This document shows, in pieces, positions 50,403 through 58,844 of a stretch of DNA of 64,000 nt. This DNA is from Chryseobacterium aurantiacum (GTDB lineage Bacteria > Bacteroidota > Bacteroidia > Flavobacteriales > Weeksellaceae), in NCBI RefSeq assembly GCF_003020585.1, contig NZ_PXUE01000006.1:124001-188000 (forward strand), in the 5' to 3' direction. Both the position numbers and the translations under genes were made by a program. Within the stretch, counting starts at the first letter, position 1, and each line of letters begins with the position of its first letter. The notes beneath the pieces were generated by a model. That model was not told the origin of the DNA. It saw only the letters and a program-made list of their open reading frames with translations, and ran no database searches.

Positions 50403-52943
50403 TTAAGATTGAGAAGACTTTTCAGCTGCTGATGATTTCTTTGGCTTTGAAGTTTTTCCTACCAATCCGTCTTTTGCTTCATTAAGCTCAAGAACTACGG
50501 TTTCGCCTTCGTTTAATTGTTTGTTTACCAACATTTCTGCCAATAAATCTTCAATATACTTCTGGATAGCTCTCTTCAGTGGTCTTGCACCGAAGTCTTT
50601 ATCCCATCCTTTTTCAGAAATAAAGTCTTTCGCTTCCTCAGTTAATTCTACTTTATAACCTAATTTTTCAAGTCTGCCATAAAGCTTGTTCAGTTCAATA
50701 TCAATGATTTTCTTGATATCATCCTGTACAAGAGAGTTGAAGATCACAATATCATCAATTCTGTTTAAGAATTCCGGAGCAAATGCTTTTTTAAGGGCAT
50801 TTTCAATAGTACTTCTTGCTCTTGAATCAGACGTTGTCTTTTTAGCTGAAGTTCCGAATCCTACACCATCCCCAAAATCTTTAAGATCTCTTGTTCCAAT
50901 GTTGGAAGTAAGAATGATGATTGTATTTCTAAAGTCTATCTTTCTGCCTAAACTATCTGTAACGTGTCCTTCATCCAGAATTTGTAAAAGAATATTGAAT
51001 ACATCCGGGTGAGCTTTTTCAATCTCATCCAAAAGAACCACGGCATAAGGCTTTCTTCTTACGGCTTCAGTTAACTGACCCCCTTCTTCGTATCCTACAT
51101 ATCCCGGAGGCGCTCCAACCAATCTTGAAACTGCAAATTTCTCCATGTATTCACTCATATCAATTCGGATCAGAGATTCATCTGATTCAAAAAGTTCTCT
51201 CGCCATTACTTTTGCAAGCTCGGTTTTACCAACTCCTGTTGTTCCAAGGAAGATAAATGTACCAATTGGGCGGTTAGGATCCTTAAGACCTGCTCTGTTT
51301 CTTTGAATAGCCTTAACTACTTTCTTCACAGCATCTTCCTGACCTATTACTTTTCCGTTCAGTTTCTCATCCATCTGAGCTAATTTATCAAGCTCGTTTT
51401 TGCCCACTTTCGTTACAGGAACACCACTCATCATAGAAACCACTTCCGCAACACTTTCTTCACTTACGGTTTCTTTTTTCTCCTTAACATCTTTATCCCA
51501 TTTTTCCTGAGCAGCATTCAGTTCCATCTGAAGACGTTCCTCTTCATCTTTAAGCTTTCTTGCTTCAAGATAATCCTGAGCTTTTACAGCTTTTTGTTTC
51601 AATTCCTTGATGTCTTCAATTTTCTTTTCAAAATCAATGATCTCAGTAGGAACTTTCATGTTTTTAATATAAACTCTGGAACCCGCTTCGTCCATAGCAT
51701 CAATAGCTTTGTCCGGTAGGAAACGATCCGTAATATATCTTGATGTCAAATTGACACATGCATTAATTGCCTCAGGAGTATAAATTACATTGTGATGTTC
51801 TTCATACTTATCCTTAATCTGGTTCAAAATCTGAATAGTTTCCTCAATAGAAGTAGGTTCCACCATTACTTTCTGGAATCTTCTTTCTAAAGCTCCGTCT
51901 TTTTCAATGTACTGACGGTATTCATCTAGAGTGGTAGCCCCGATGCATTGAATTTCACCTCTTGCCAAGGCTGGTTTGAACATGTTGGATGCATCCAGAC
52001 TTCCCGTAGAACTTCCCGCACCTACAATGGTATGAAGCTCATCAATGAATAAGATGACATCTCTGTTTTTCTCCAGCTCAGTCATGATGGCTTTCATTCT
52101 TTCCTCAAACTGACCACGGTATTTTGTTCCGGCAACTAAACTTGCAAGATCCAAAGTGATCACTCGTTTTCCGTAAAGAACTCTTGAAACTTTTTTCTGT
52201 TGAATTCTTAGTGCTAGCCCCTCCGCAATCGCAGATTTACCAACTCCTGGCTCCCCGATAAGAAGTGGGTTGTTTTTCTTTCTACGCGATAAGATCTGAG
52301 AAACTCTCTCAATTTCTTTTTCACGACCGATTACTGGGTCTAATTTTCCATCTCTTGCCAGGGAGGTTAAGTCTCTACCAAAGTTATCCAAAGTTGGAGT
52401 TTTGCTTTTTGCAGAGCCTAGATTTCCGGTAGGCTTTCTCATTTGCTCAAAATCCTCTCTTTCATCGTCATCATCATAAGCACTCATTTGTGGTGACTGC
52501 CCGGAATTTTTAAGCATAGTTTGGTACTCTTTTGAAACGCCCTCATAGTCTATGTCATAAGCTCCCAAGATATTTGAAGTAGGATCCTCATATTTATAAA
52601 GAATACCTAAAAGCAGGTGAACGGTATTAATTTCATTGCTTTTGTATTGTCGGCATTCTAACTCCGCACGTTTAATGGCATGATCTGCCATCTTAGTGAA
52701 AGAAATATTGGTAACCTCCTCAGAAATAGGATTAAGACTTGCTGTATTTAGAGTTTCAATTTTTCTTCTGATTTGTGTTAAATCCGCATTAAGGTTTTGA
52801 AGGATTTCTTTTGCAGAGTTTTCCGTTTTTATAATACCTAAAAGTAGATGTTCTGTATTGAGAAATTCACTTTTCAGCCTTTTAGCTTCGCTTTTGCTTT
52901 GTTTGAACACCTGGCTCAAACCTTGTGAAAACTTATAATCCAT
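50403..52943 (-). CDS. clpC: ClpC-type AAA+ unfoldase
   Basis: With the ATG at 52943, an 846-residue protein starting MDYKFSQGLSQVFKQSKSEA, the usual ClpC beginning; an ATG 12 bp upstream also exists. Two Clp_N repeats lie at about 1-145. AAA domain 1 has GEPGVGKSAIAEGL near 220. A UVR-like middle segment contains EARKLKDEEERLQMEL, and AAA domain 2 has GTTGVGKTELAKVM near 560 and LTSNIGTRDLKD. It feeds proteins to ClpP. Heat/stress regulation is not visible. Converges with the small barrel gene. Confidence 0.93.
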   Translation of the reverse strand: MDYKFSQGLSQVFKQSKSEAKRLKSEFLNTEHLLLGIIKTENSAKEILQNLNADLTQIRRKIETLNTASLNPISEEVTNISFTKMADHAIKRAELECRQYKSNEINTVHLLLGILYKYEDPTSNILGAYDIDYEGVSKEYQTMLKNSGQSPQMSAYDDDDEREDFEQMRKPTGNLGSAKSKTPTLDNFGRDLTSLARDGKLDPVIGREKEIERVSQILSRRKKNNPLLIGEPGVGKSAIAEGLALRIQQKKVSRVLYGKRVITLDLASLVAGTKYRGQFEERMKAIMTELEKNRDVILFIDELHTIVGAGSSTGSLDASNMFKPALARGEIQCIGATTLDEYRQYIEKDGALERRFQKVMVEPTSIEETIQILNQIKDKYEEHHNVIYTPEAINACVNLTSRYITDRFLPDKAIDAMDEAGSRVYIKNMKVPTEIIDFEKKIEDIKELKQKAVKAQDYLEARKLKDEEERLQMELNAAQEKWDKDVKEKKETVSEESVAEVVSMMSGVPVTKVGKNELDKLAQMDEKLNGKVIGQEDAVKKVVKAIQRNRAGLKDPNRPIGTFIFLGTTGVGKTELAKVMARELFESDESLIRIDMSEYMEKFAVSRLVGAPPGYVGYEEGGQLTEAVRRKPYAVVLLDEIEKAHPDVFNILLQILDEGHVTDSLGRKIDFRNTIIILTSNIGTRDLKDFGDGVGFGTSAKKTTSDSRARSTIENALKKAFAPEFLNRIDDIVIFNSLVQDDIKKIIDIELNKLYGRLEKLGYKVELTEEAKDFISEKGWDKDFGARPLKRAIQKYIEDLLAEMLVNKQLNEGETVVLELNEAKDGLVGKTSKPKKSSAAEKSSQS

Positions 52944-53094
52944 AATATATCTCATTAGAATAAAGGCAACATTACCATTTATTCATTATCTAAATTACAA
53001 ATATTTTACCAAAAATCAATTAATGACTTTATGGCAGAAAAAATTTTATTATCTTATTGAAAATGATTAAGTTTGTTATTCTTAAAATTTTCTC

Positions 53095-53319
53095 ATGAAT
53101 CCTGAAATAACCACTTACGTCGGATACTCTGCCTCAGTTTTTATCGTACTGAGTTTCATATTGAAAGATGTAAGAAAAATCAGAATTGTTAATATGATCG
53201 GCTGTATGTGCTTTGTCATTTATGGTTTTTTTAGTGGACCTTTATGGCCGGTTATCATTCCAAACGGACTTATTTGCTTTATTCAGGTCTATCATTTATT
53301 GCTTGGAAAGAGGGAATAA
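53095..53319 (+). CDS. Small three-helix membrane protein (YgjV/PQ-loop-like)
   Basis: A 74-residue membrane protein with three hydrophobic helices (about 8-25, 32-48, 50-69) and the pattern LSFILKDVRKIRIVNMIGCMCFVIYG followed by WPVIIPNGLICFIQVYHL. The family is common in Bacteroidetes, where it is sometimes misnamed; it resembles a half SWEET or YgjV unit. Its TAA stop overlaps the ATG of the glycosyltransferase (TAATG), so the two are coupled. Confidence 0.72.
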   Translation: MNPEITTYVGYSASVFIVLSFILKDVRKIRIVNMIGCMCFVIYGFFSGPLWPVIIPNGLICFIQVYHLLLGKRE

Positions 53320-54413
53320 TGAAAAAAAAACTAATAACATCTGCTTTCAGTAATTTATATACAGACCAACGTATTGAAAAGGTTTGTCAGACTTTGCATG
53401 AAAATGGGTATACTATTGAACTGATTGGAAATGACTGGAAAGGAGCCGAAAAAATGCAGCGTCCTTATTCTTTTTCAAGGATCCATTTAATTTCAAAGAG
53501 CTTAAAAACAGCCTATTTTGAGTTTAATTGGAAGTTGTACCATGAATTAAAAAGAAAAGCAGATCAGAATACTATTCTTCATGCCAATGATATTGATGCT
53601 TTGTTTCCAAATTATCTTATTGCTAAAAAGCTAAATATTCCGCTGGTTTTTGACAGTCATGAAATTTTTTCAGAAATGCCTGCAGTTCAGGGCAAAATGT
53701 CACAAAAATTATGGCGTTATGTCGAAAAAACAGTCATTCCAAAACTTACATGGATGATTACGGCGAGCGGAAGCTATGCAAAATGGTTTCAAAAAACATA
53801 TGGAATTGATCCGGTTGTGGTTCAAAACGCACCACGAAAAATGAATTTTGACTTCGAAATACCTGAAAATAATCCGAAAATTCTTTTATATCAAGGCGCA
53901 ATCAATCCTTTTAGGGGAATTGATAAAGTGATTATGGCGATGCATTATTTGGATAATGTAGTGCTAAAAATTGCGGGTGATGGGCCGAGAAAAGAAGAAT
54001 ATGAAAATTTAGTGATCCAAGAAAAGCTCCAGCATAAAGTTCAGTTTTTGGGAAAATTAATGCCCGAGGATTTGAGAAAGGTTACGGTAACTGCCGATTG
54101 TGGAATGAGTATCGAAGAGAATGGGGGAGACAGCTACCTCTATTCATTACCCAATAAGGTGTTAGATTGTATTCAGGCACGGGTACCTTTAATTCTGTCA
54201 AATATTCCTGAATTACAAAATATTAAAAATCAGTTTGATGTAGGAGAAACGATTCCTGATCATGATCCAAAAAATATTGCCGTTGCCGTTGAAAAAGTTT
54301 TAAGCAAAGGGAGACAGAACTATCTGGGAGAACTTGAAAAAGCTTCAAGAGTTCTTTGCTGGGAAAATGAAGAAATAAAATTATTGGAGGTTTTTAATAA
54401 AGCAGCCCAATAA
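53319..54413 (+). CDS. Glycosyltransferase, family 4 type
   Basis: With the ATG at 53319, sharing one base with the upstream stop, a 364-residue GT-B protein beginning MKKKLITSAFSNLYTDQRIEK. VFDSHEIFSEMPAV near 107 and the C-terminal LYQGAINPFRGIDKVI and EENGGDSYLYSLPNKVLDCIQARVPLILSN (the EX7E nucleotide-sugar region) are GT4-like. Acts at the cytosolic face on surface polysaccharide or glycolipid. The sugar is unknown. Confidence 0.87.
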   Translation: MKKKLITSAFSNLYTDQRIEKVCQTLHENGYTIELIGNDWKGAEKMQRPYSFSRIHLISKSLKTAYFEFNWKLYHELKRKADQNTILHANDIDALFPNYLIAKKLNIPLVFDSHEIFSEMPAVQGKMSQKLWRYVEKTVIPKLTWMITASGSYAKWFQKTYGIDPVVVQNAPRKMNFDFEIPENNPKILLYQGAINPFRGIDKVIMAMHYLDNVVLKIAGDGPRKEEYENLVIQEKLQHKVQFLGKLMPEDLRKVTVTADCGMSIEENGGDSYLYSLPNKVLDCIQARVPLILSNIPELQNIKNQFDVGETIPDHDPKNIAVAVEKVLSKGRQNYLGELEKASRVLCWENEEIKLLEVFNKAAQ

Positions 54414-54515
54414 AAACAAACTAAAGTCAGACGGCCTATTCATAGTATAAGGATAATTTTTTTGTATGCTATGGACCAATCTTTTATCTTAAAATCTTAA
54501 AAGTCTAAAATTAAT

Positions 54516-54523
54516 TATCTTTG
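54516..54523 (+). promoter_or_regulatory. -7 box before sufE
   Basis: TATCTTTG, an exact TAnnTTTG, lies 20 bp before the sufE ATG. I see no clear TTG at the -33 distance. Confidence 0.4.
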
Positions 54524-54543
54524 CACAAAGAAATTTGTGAAAA

Positions 54544-54963
54544 ATGACCATTAAAGAAAAACAGCAGGAAATAATCGACGAATTTGCGTTTCTTGATGAC
54601 TGGGAACAGAAATATGAATATATTATTGATCTCGGAAAAGAATTAAAAGGACTTTCGGAAGACAAGAAAATAGAGGAAAACCTGATTAAAGGCTGCCAAA
54701 GTAAAGTTTGGATTGATGCTGAATTTAAAGACGGAAAACTTTTCTTTAATGCAGATTCTGATGGGATTTTGCCAAAGGGTATCGTTTCGCTTTTAGTGAG
54801 CATTTATAGTGGACATTCTACTCAGGAAATTTTAGATTCTGATTTTGAATTTATTTCAGAGATCGGATTACAGGAGTTTCTTTCGCCATCCAGAGCTAAC
54901 GGACTGATGGCTATGACAAAACAAATTAAATTTTATGCAGTTGCCTATCAACTGAAATCATAA
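54544..54963 (+). CDS. sufE: SufE family sulfur-acceptor protein
   Basis: A 139-residue SufE: QQEIIDEFAFLDDWEQKYEYIIDLG, then the active Cys in LIKGCQSKVW near residue 51, and GLQEFLSPSRANGLMAM near 112. It accepts sulfane sulfur from SufS for Fe-S cluster building. The other suf genes are not here. Two bases separate its stop from the GTG of the heptosyltransferase-like gene. Confidence 0.93.
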   Translation: MTIKEKQQEIIDEFAFLDDWEQKYEYIIDLGKELKGLSEDKKIEENLIKGCQSKVWIDAEFKDGKLFFNADSDGILPKGIVSLLVSIYSGHSTQEILDSDFEFISEIGLQEFLSPSRANGLMAMTKQIKFYAVAYQLKS

Positions 54964-54965
54964 CC

Positions 54966-55937
54966 GTGACCAGAATTTTAGCATATCGTTTCTCTGCATT
55001 TGGTGATGTTGCAATGACTGTTCCTGTTTTCAGGGAGTTTTTGGAGCAAAATCCTGATGTGGAAATTATTATGGTTTCCAGAAAAAATTTTGAAGCCTTA
55101 TTTGCCGGTATTCCCAATGTTACATTTAAAGGAATTAATCTTGATGACTATAAGGGTCTTTTTGGATTAAGAAAACTAAGTAATGAATTGCTGAAGGAAT
55201 TTAAGCCGGATTGTGTTGCCAATCTTCATGATGTGATCAGAACGAAAATTCTGGATAGAATTTACAGAAGAAAAGGATTAAAGGTTTTTAAGATCAATAA
55301 AGGAAAAGAAGAGAAAGAACACCTTACGGATGTCTGGAATCTGGATAAAGTTCAATTGAAAAAAACAGTTGAACGTTATGCTGATGTTTTCAGGGAGATG
55401 GGTTTTAAAGTAGAACTTTCTCAAAAACTTAGACCTTTTCCTGGCCATAAATCGGGAATTGGCTTTGCTCCTTTTGCTCAGCACAAAGGAAAGATGCTTC
55501 CTCTGGAAAAATCTTTTGAACTTGTCAGGATCTTAGCTCAAAAACATACAGTGTATTTTTTTGGTGGAGGAAAAAAAGAAACAGAAACCCTTGAAGAATG
55601 GGAACGTCAAATCCCTAATACCAAAAGCCTTTCCGGAAGATTAAGCCTTACAGAAGAGCTTAATAAAATTGCTGAGCTGGAAGTCATGATTTCAATGGAT
55701 TCTGCTAATATGCATTTAGCAAGCCTTGTAGGAACAAGATGTATCTCAATATGGGGTGCAACACATCCTTATGCCGGCTTTTTGGGGTTCGGACAGAGTG
55801 AAGATGATGTTATTCAGGTAAAAGACCTTAGTTGCAGACCATGTTCTGTTTTTGGTGATAAGGAATGCTACAGAGGAGATTGGGCGTGTCTAGAAGAGTT
55901 TAATATTCAGAAAGTGATACAGGCGGTTAATCTTTAA
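54966..55937 (+). CDS. Glycosyltransferase family 9 (heptosyltransferase-like)
   Basis: A 323-residue GT9 protein starting at GTG. The N-terminal domain has YRFSAFGDVAMTVPVFREF. The C-terminal domain has GFAPFAQHKGKMLPLEK and SMDSANMHLASLVGTRCISIWGATHP near 240-262, the GT9 nucleotide-sugar site. It adds heptose or a related sugar to lipopolysaccharide core. The last 11 bp overlap the converging glycosyltransferase gene. Confidence 0.9.
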   Translation: MTRILAYRFSAFGDVAMTVPVFREFLEQNPDVEIIMVSRKNFEALFAGIPNVTFKGINLDDYKGLFGLRKLSNELLKEFKPDCVANLHDVIRTKILDRIYRRKGLKVFKINKGKEEKEHLTDVWNLDKVQLKKTVERYADVFREMGFKVELSQKLRPFPGHKSGIGFAPFAQHKGKMLPLEKSFELVRILAQKHTVYFFGGGKKETETLEEWERQIPNTKSLSGRLSLTEELNKIAELEVMISMDSANMHLASLVGTRCISIWGATHPYAGFLGFGQSEDDVIQVKDLSCRPCSVFGDKECYRGDWACLEEFNIQKVIQAVNL

Positions 55938-57048
55938 AAATAACCTTTATCATCTCTTCTGCTTTAGATTCGTCTGAATGGCTTTTTTCCAGAATGGTTT
56001 TTCTACGTTCACTTCCGGTATAATCCCTTTCTGCAATATCAATAATATGTTGTCGGATTTCCTGCAGGTTGGAACCATACAGGCACAAATCTTTTAAGGA
56101 GTGGTCGTCTGTAATATTTTGGTTGATAATCACAAACCGACTGTTATATAATGAGTTAAAAAGCTTTACCTTAGTTCCGGAATTCTGAAAAGATAATAAG
56201 ATATTGGCGTGGGCGTTTTCCAGAAGGTGATATAAATTTTGATTGGTTTCAATAGGTACCAGATTTATATTCTCTATGGAATTAATTTTCTTTTTAAGAT
56301 CATCTGAGGCACGATCGGATGCTACAACGAGTTTGTGGTCGGGAAGCCCTTTGAATAGCTCAATTACCTCTTCTAATGCCTTTTTATTGTCTGAAATACT
56401 CAGGTCTCCATGGAAAAGGAAGTAATCACCCTGTTTGTCAAGAACCTTTACCTGATGATTGCCATGGAAAATATGAATGAGTTTGGCATTTTCGGAGTAT
56501 TCTTCTGTCTCACGATATTCTTTTTCAGAAAGACAAAAGACGGACTTAAACTCTTTTAAATTCTTTTTTTGATAGCCATCATATTTGATCGCTTCAATCT
56601 TATAAATGATCTTTTTAAAAATATTCTTTTCCGAAAAAGAGAGCCCTTTGTAGTATTCAGCCTCATTATTATGAAGTCGCAGATATAGGGCGTGTTTCTT
56701 GCTTTTTATTTTGGAAATAAGGCTTGTTGTTTGTAGGCCTTCAAAAAGAATAGGAGCTTCAATTTTCTCTAGATTATGAAGCAGGTTGACCGAAGTTCTT
56801 ATTGCGACAGCAAATGGCGTAAATGAAAAATAAAGAAACGGATTTTTCTTCTTTTGATAAAAAAATACATTTTCTGTAATATGGGTAATCTCCGGATCTA
56901 TTTTTTCTGGAACCTGATTCACGAAACAATGTAGATGAATCTTTACTCCCAAATCAGATAAAGCCTTGATTTTGTAATAAACATCTATAACACCCCCATA
57001 AGAAGGAGGATAGGGGTAATTAAATGAAATGACATGAAGAGCTTTCAA
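55927..57048 (-). CDS. Glycosyltransferase, GT-B fold
   Basis: A 373-residue protein with SFNYPYPPSYGGVIDVYYKI at residues 8-27, typical of GT4-type polysaccharide mannosyl/glucosyltransferases, and a C-terminal half (GDYFLFHGDLSISDNKKALEEVIELF, ANILLSFQNSGTKVKLFNSL) consistent with nucleotide-sugar binding. The substrate is unknown. It converges on the GT9 gene with an 11-bp overlap and lies next to the tRNA-Val genes. Confidence 0.8.
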   Translation of the reverse strand: MKALHVISFNYPYPPSYGGVIDVYYKIKALSDLGVKIHLHCFVNQVPEKIDPEITHITENVFFYQKKKNPFLYFSFTPFAVAIRTSVNLLHNLEKIEAPILFEGLQTTSLISKIKSKKHALYLRLHNNEAEYYKGLSFSEKNIFKKIIYKIEAIKYDGYQKKNLKEFKSVFCLSEKEYRETEEYSENAKLIHIFHGNHQVKVLDKQGDYFLFHGDLSISDNKKALEEVIELFKGLPDHKLVVASDRASDDLKKKINSIENINLVPIETNQNLYHLLENAHANILLSFQNSGTKVKLFNSLYNSRFVIINQNITDDHSLKDLCLYGSNLQEIRQHIIDIAERDYTGSERRKTILEKSHSDESKAEEMIKVIFKD

Positions 57049-57160
57049 TGGTGATGAATATTAATATAGGGAGACAAAGGTAAAGAAATCCCGCGGAATC
57101 TTTTCCTAATTTAAAGTAAGGTTAACATGAGAGAAAGATTTGTAGAGTAGTTTATAAATA

Positions 57161-57190
57161 AAAAACTCTCAGAATAATCTGAGAGTTTTT
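57161..57190 (-). terminator. Terminator of the tRNA-Val operon
   Basis: A 13-bp stem, AAAAACTCTCAGA / TCTGAGAGTTTTT, with a 4-nt loop immediately after the second tRNA in the direction of transcription. Symmetric A/T flanks allow it to act for the glycosyltransferase side too. Confidence 0.88.
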
Positions 57191-57191
57191 G

Positions 57192-57266
57192 TGGGCCCTG
57201 AGGGATTCGAACCCCCGACCCTCTGGGTGTAAACCAGATGCTCTGAACCAACTGAGCTAAGAGCCC
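57192..57266 (-). tRNA. tRNA-Val (UAC), downstream copy
   Basis: A 75-nt cloverleaf on the reverse strand: acceptor GGGCTCT / AGGGCCC with discriminator A, D arm TAGCTCAGTTGGTTCAGAGC, anticodon loop TTTACAC (anticodon UAC, valine), T arm GGGGGTTCGAATCCC. CCA is not encoded. It is 33 bp after the upstream copy. The U5-G68 pair in the acceptor is a wobble. Confidence 0.96.
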
Positions 57267-57299
57267 GATATTTTTTTTAAAGGTTTCGTTTCCTTTCTG

Positions 57300-57374
57300 T
57301 GGGTCCTGAGGGATTCGAACCCCCGACCCTCTGGGTGTAAACCAGATGCTCTGAACCAACTGAGCTAAGAACCC
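57300..57374 (-). tRNA. tRNA-Val (UAC), upstream copy
   Basis: A 75-nt cloverleaf nearly identical to its neighbour, with acceptor GGGTTCT / AGGACCC. Compared with the other copy, pair 4-69 changes from C-G to U-A, a compensated double change; the rest of the body appears identical. Anticodon UAC. Confidence 0.96.
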
Positions 57375-57416
57375 TCTAGACTTGTTCTCTTGTTTAGAGT
57401 GGTGCAAATATACGAC

Positions 57417-58661
57417 TTATTCCTTAATCTCCAAATTTTTTTCTAAAAAATCTCCCACAACAAAGTTGCTTCCGCCAATAAAAATCATTTCTTCTTTTGT
57501 ACATTGTTCTTTTGCAGATAGATACGCTTCTTGTACGGAATCAAAAATTTTATAAAAAATTTTCGCCTCTTGGAGAAGATTTTCATAATCTTCGGGGTGT
57601 CTTCCCCTGTTGATGGATGGTTTGGCAAAATAAAACTCAGAATTTTCAGGAAGCAATCCCATCACTTCATCTATGTTTTTATCATTTACAAACCCTAAAA
57701 TGACATGCTTGTGCCTATCAATAGAATTTAATTGTGAAAAAACGTATTCCAGACCTGCCTGATTGTGTCCCGTATCACAAATGATAAGCGGATCTTTTGA
57801 AAATTCAAACCAACGCCCAATAAATCCTGTATTTTGATGAACATTCAGTAAGCCATTCTCCAGATCCTTGGCCGGAATGTTTACCTGTAGTTTTTTTAAT
57901 TCTTCAACAATGGCCAGAACAACACGGATATTTTTTTGCTGGTAATTTCCTTTCAAATCAGAACCAAGCTCAGTATGAAGTAGGGTAGCATCTATAAAAG
58001 GTGCCTGTTCAGCCATCGCTTTTTTTCTAATGATATTTTTTACCACCTCATTCTCATCTCCTGAGATAATGGGGATGTTGTGCTTGATAATACCGGCTTT
58101 CTCTCCCGCAATTTCCTCAATGGTATTTCCCAGTATATTTTGGTGATCAAGCTGAACATTCGTTATGGCAGAAATAAGAGGCTTTATAATGTTGGTTGAG
58201 TCCAGTCTTCCACCCAATCCTACTTCAATAATAGCAAAATCTACTTTCTGCTGATAAAAATACTCGAAAGCCATAATGGTTGTAAACTCAAAGAAAGACG
58301 GACGAATCTCTTCCGGGATGTTTTTAAGTTTTTGAACAAAATCAAAGACAAATTCCTTATTGCAGTTTTTTCCATTCACTTTAATACGCTCAGTGAAATC
58401 TATAAGATGGGGAGAATTATACAGACCCACTTTATAACCCGCTTCCTGAAGTACAGAAGCCAGCATATTACTTGAAGAACCCTTTCCGTTGGTTCCACCC
58501 ACATGAATACACTTTATTTTTTCCTGAGGATTTCCAAAGAAAGCACAAAGCTTGGTAATATTATCTAGTCCTGGTTTGTAGGCTTTTTGTCCATCTATCT
58601 GATAGTTGGGCATCTGTACAAAAAGCCAATCAATAGCTGCTTGGTATTGTTCATTTGTCAT
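57417..58661 (-). CDS. folC: Bifunctional folylpolyglutamate/dihydrofolate synthase
   Basis: A 414-residue Mur-ligase-superfamily protein. HVGGTNGKGSSSNMLASVL near residue 53 is the ATP loop, SPHLIDFTERI near 83 is the FolC omega loop, and EVGLGGRLDSTN near 147 and GLLNVHQNTGFIGRW near 279 are also conserved. It adds glutamate to dihydropteroate and tetrahydrofolates. Monocistronic, in the reverse direction next to the tRNA genes. Confidence 0.93.
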   Translation of the reverse strand: MTNEQYQAAIDWLFVQMPNYQIDGQKAYKPGLDNITKLCAFFGNPQEKIKCIHVGGTNGKGSSSNMLASVLQEAGYKVGLYNSPHLIDFTERIKVNGKNCNKEFVFDFVQKLKNIPEEIRPSFFEFTTIMAFEYFYQQKVDFAIIEVGLGGRLDSTNIIKPLISAITNVQLDHQNILGNTIEEIAGEKAGIIKHNIPIISGDENEVVKNIIRKKAMAEQAPFIDATLLHTELGSDLKGNYQQKNIRVVLAIVEELKKLQVNIPAKDLENGLLNVHQNTGFIGRWFEFSKDPLIICDTGHNQAGLEYVFSQLNSIDRHKHVILGFVNDKNIDEVMGLLPENSEFYFAKPSINRGRHPEDYENLLQEAKIFYKIFDSVQEAYLSAKEQCTKEEMIFIGGSNFVVGDFLEKNLEIKE

Positions 58662-58712
58662 GGTGCAAAATTCTCAAAAGTTTTATGAAAAATGAAACAA
58701 TTTTTTTCATTC

Positions 58713-58741
58713 TGTAACTTTTTTATATTTACTTCGTCTAA
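58713..58741 (+). promoter_or_regulatory. ECF-sigma-type promoter of the TolC-family gene
   Basis: TGTAAC (58713-58718) and CGTCTAA (58735-58741) are 16 bp apart, the -35 AAC and -10 CGTC signatures of ECF sigma promoters. The TolC-family ATG lies about 100 bp downstream, giving a long leader with a 4-codon frame (ATGAAATCGCTG). No TAnnTTTG box competes in this spacer that I can see. Confidence 0.55.
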
Positions 58742-58844
58742 TAGGGAAAAATCTTAATATGAAATCGCTGTGATTTGCAAGGCTAAATACCGATAGAGAT
58801 GACACGATTCCATATGACCATTAAAAACAAATAAACATCTACAT

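Noticed and set aside
57111..57407. A 98-codon reverse-strand frame with a duplicated segment LAQLVQSIWFTPRGSGVRIPQ
   Set aside because: It is the translation of the two tandem tRNA-Val genes; the apparent protein repeat is the tRNA repeat.
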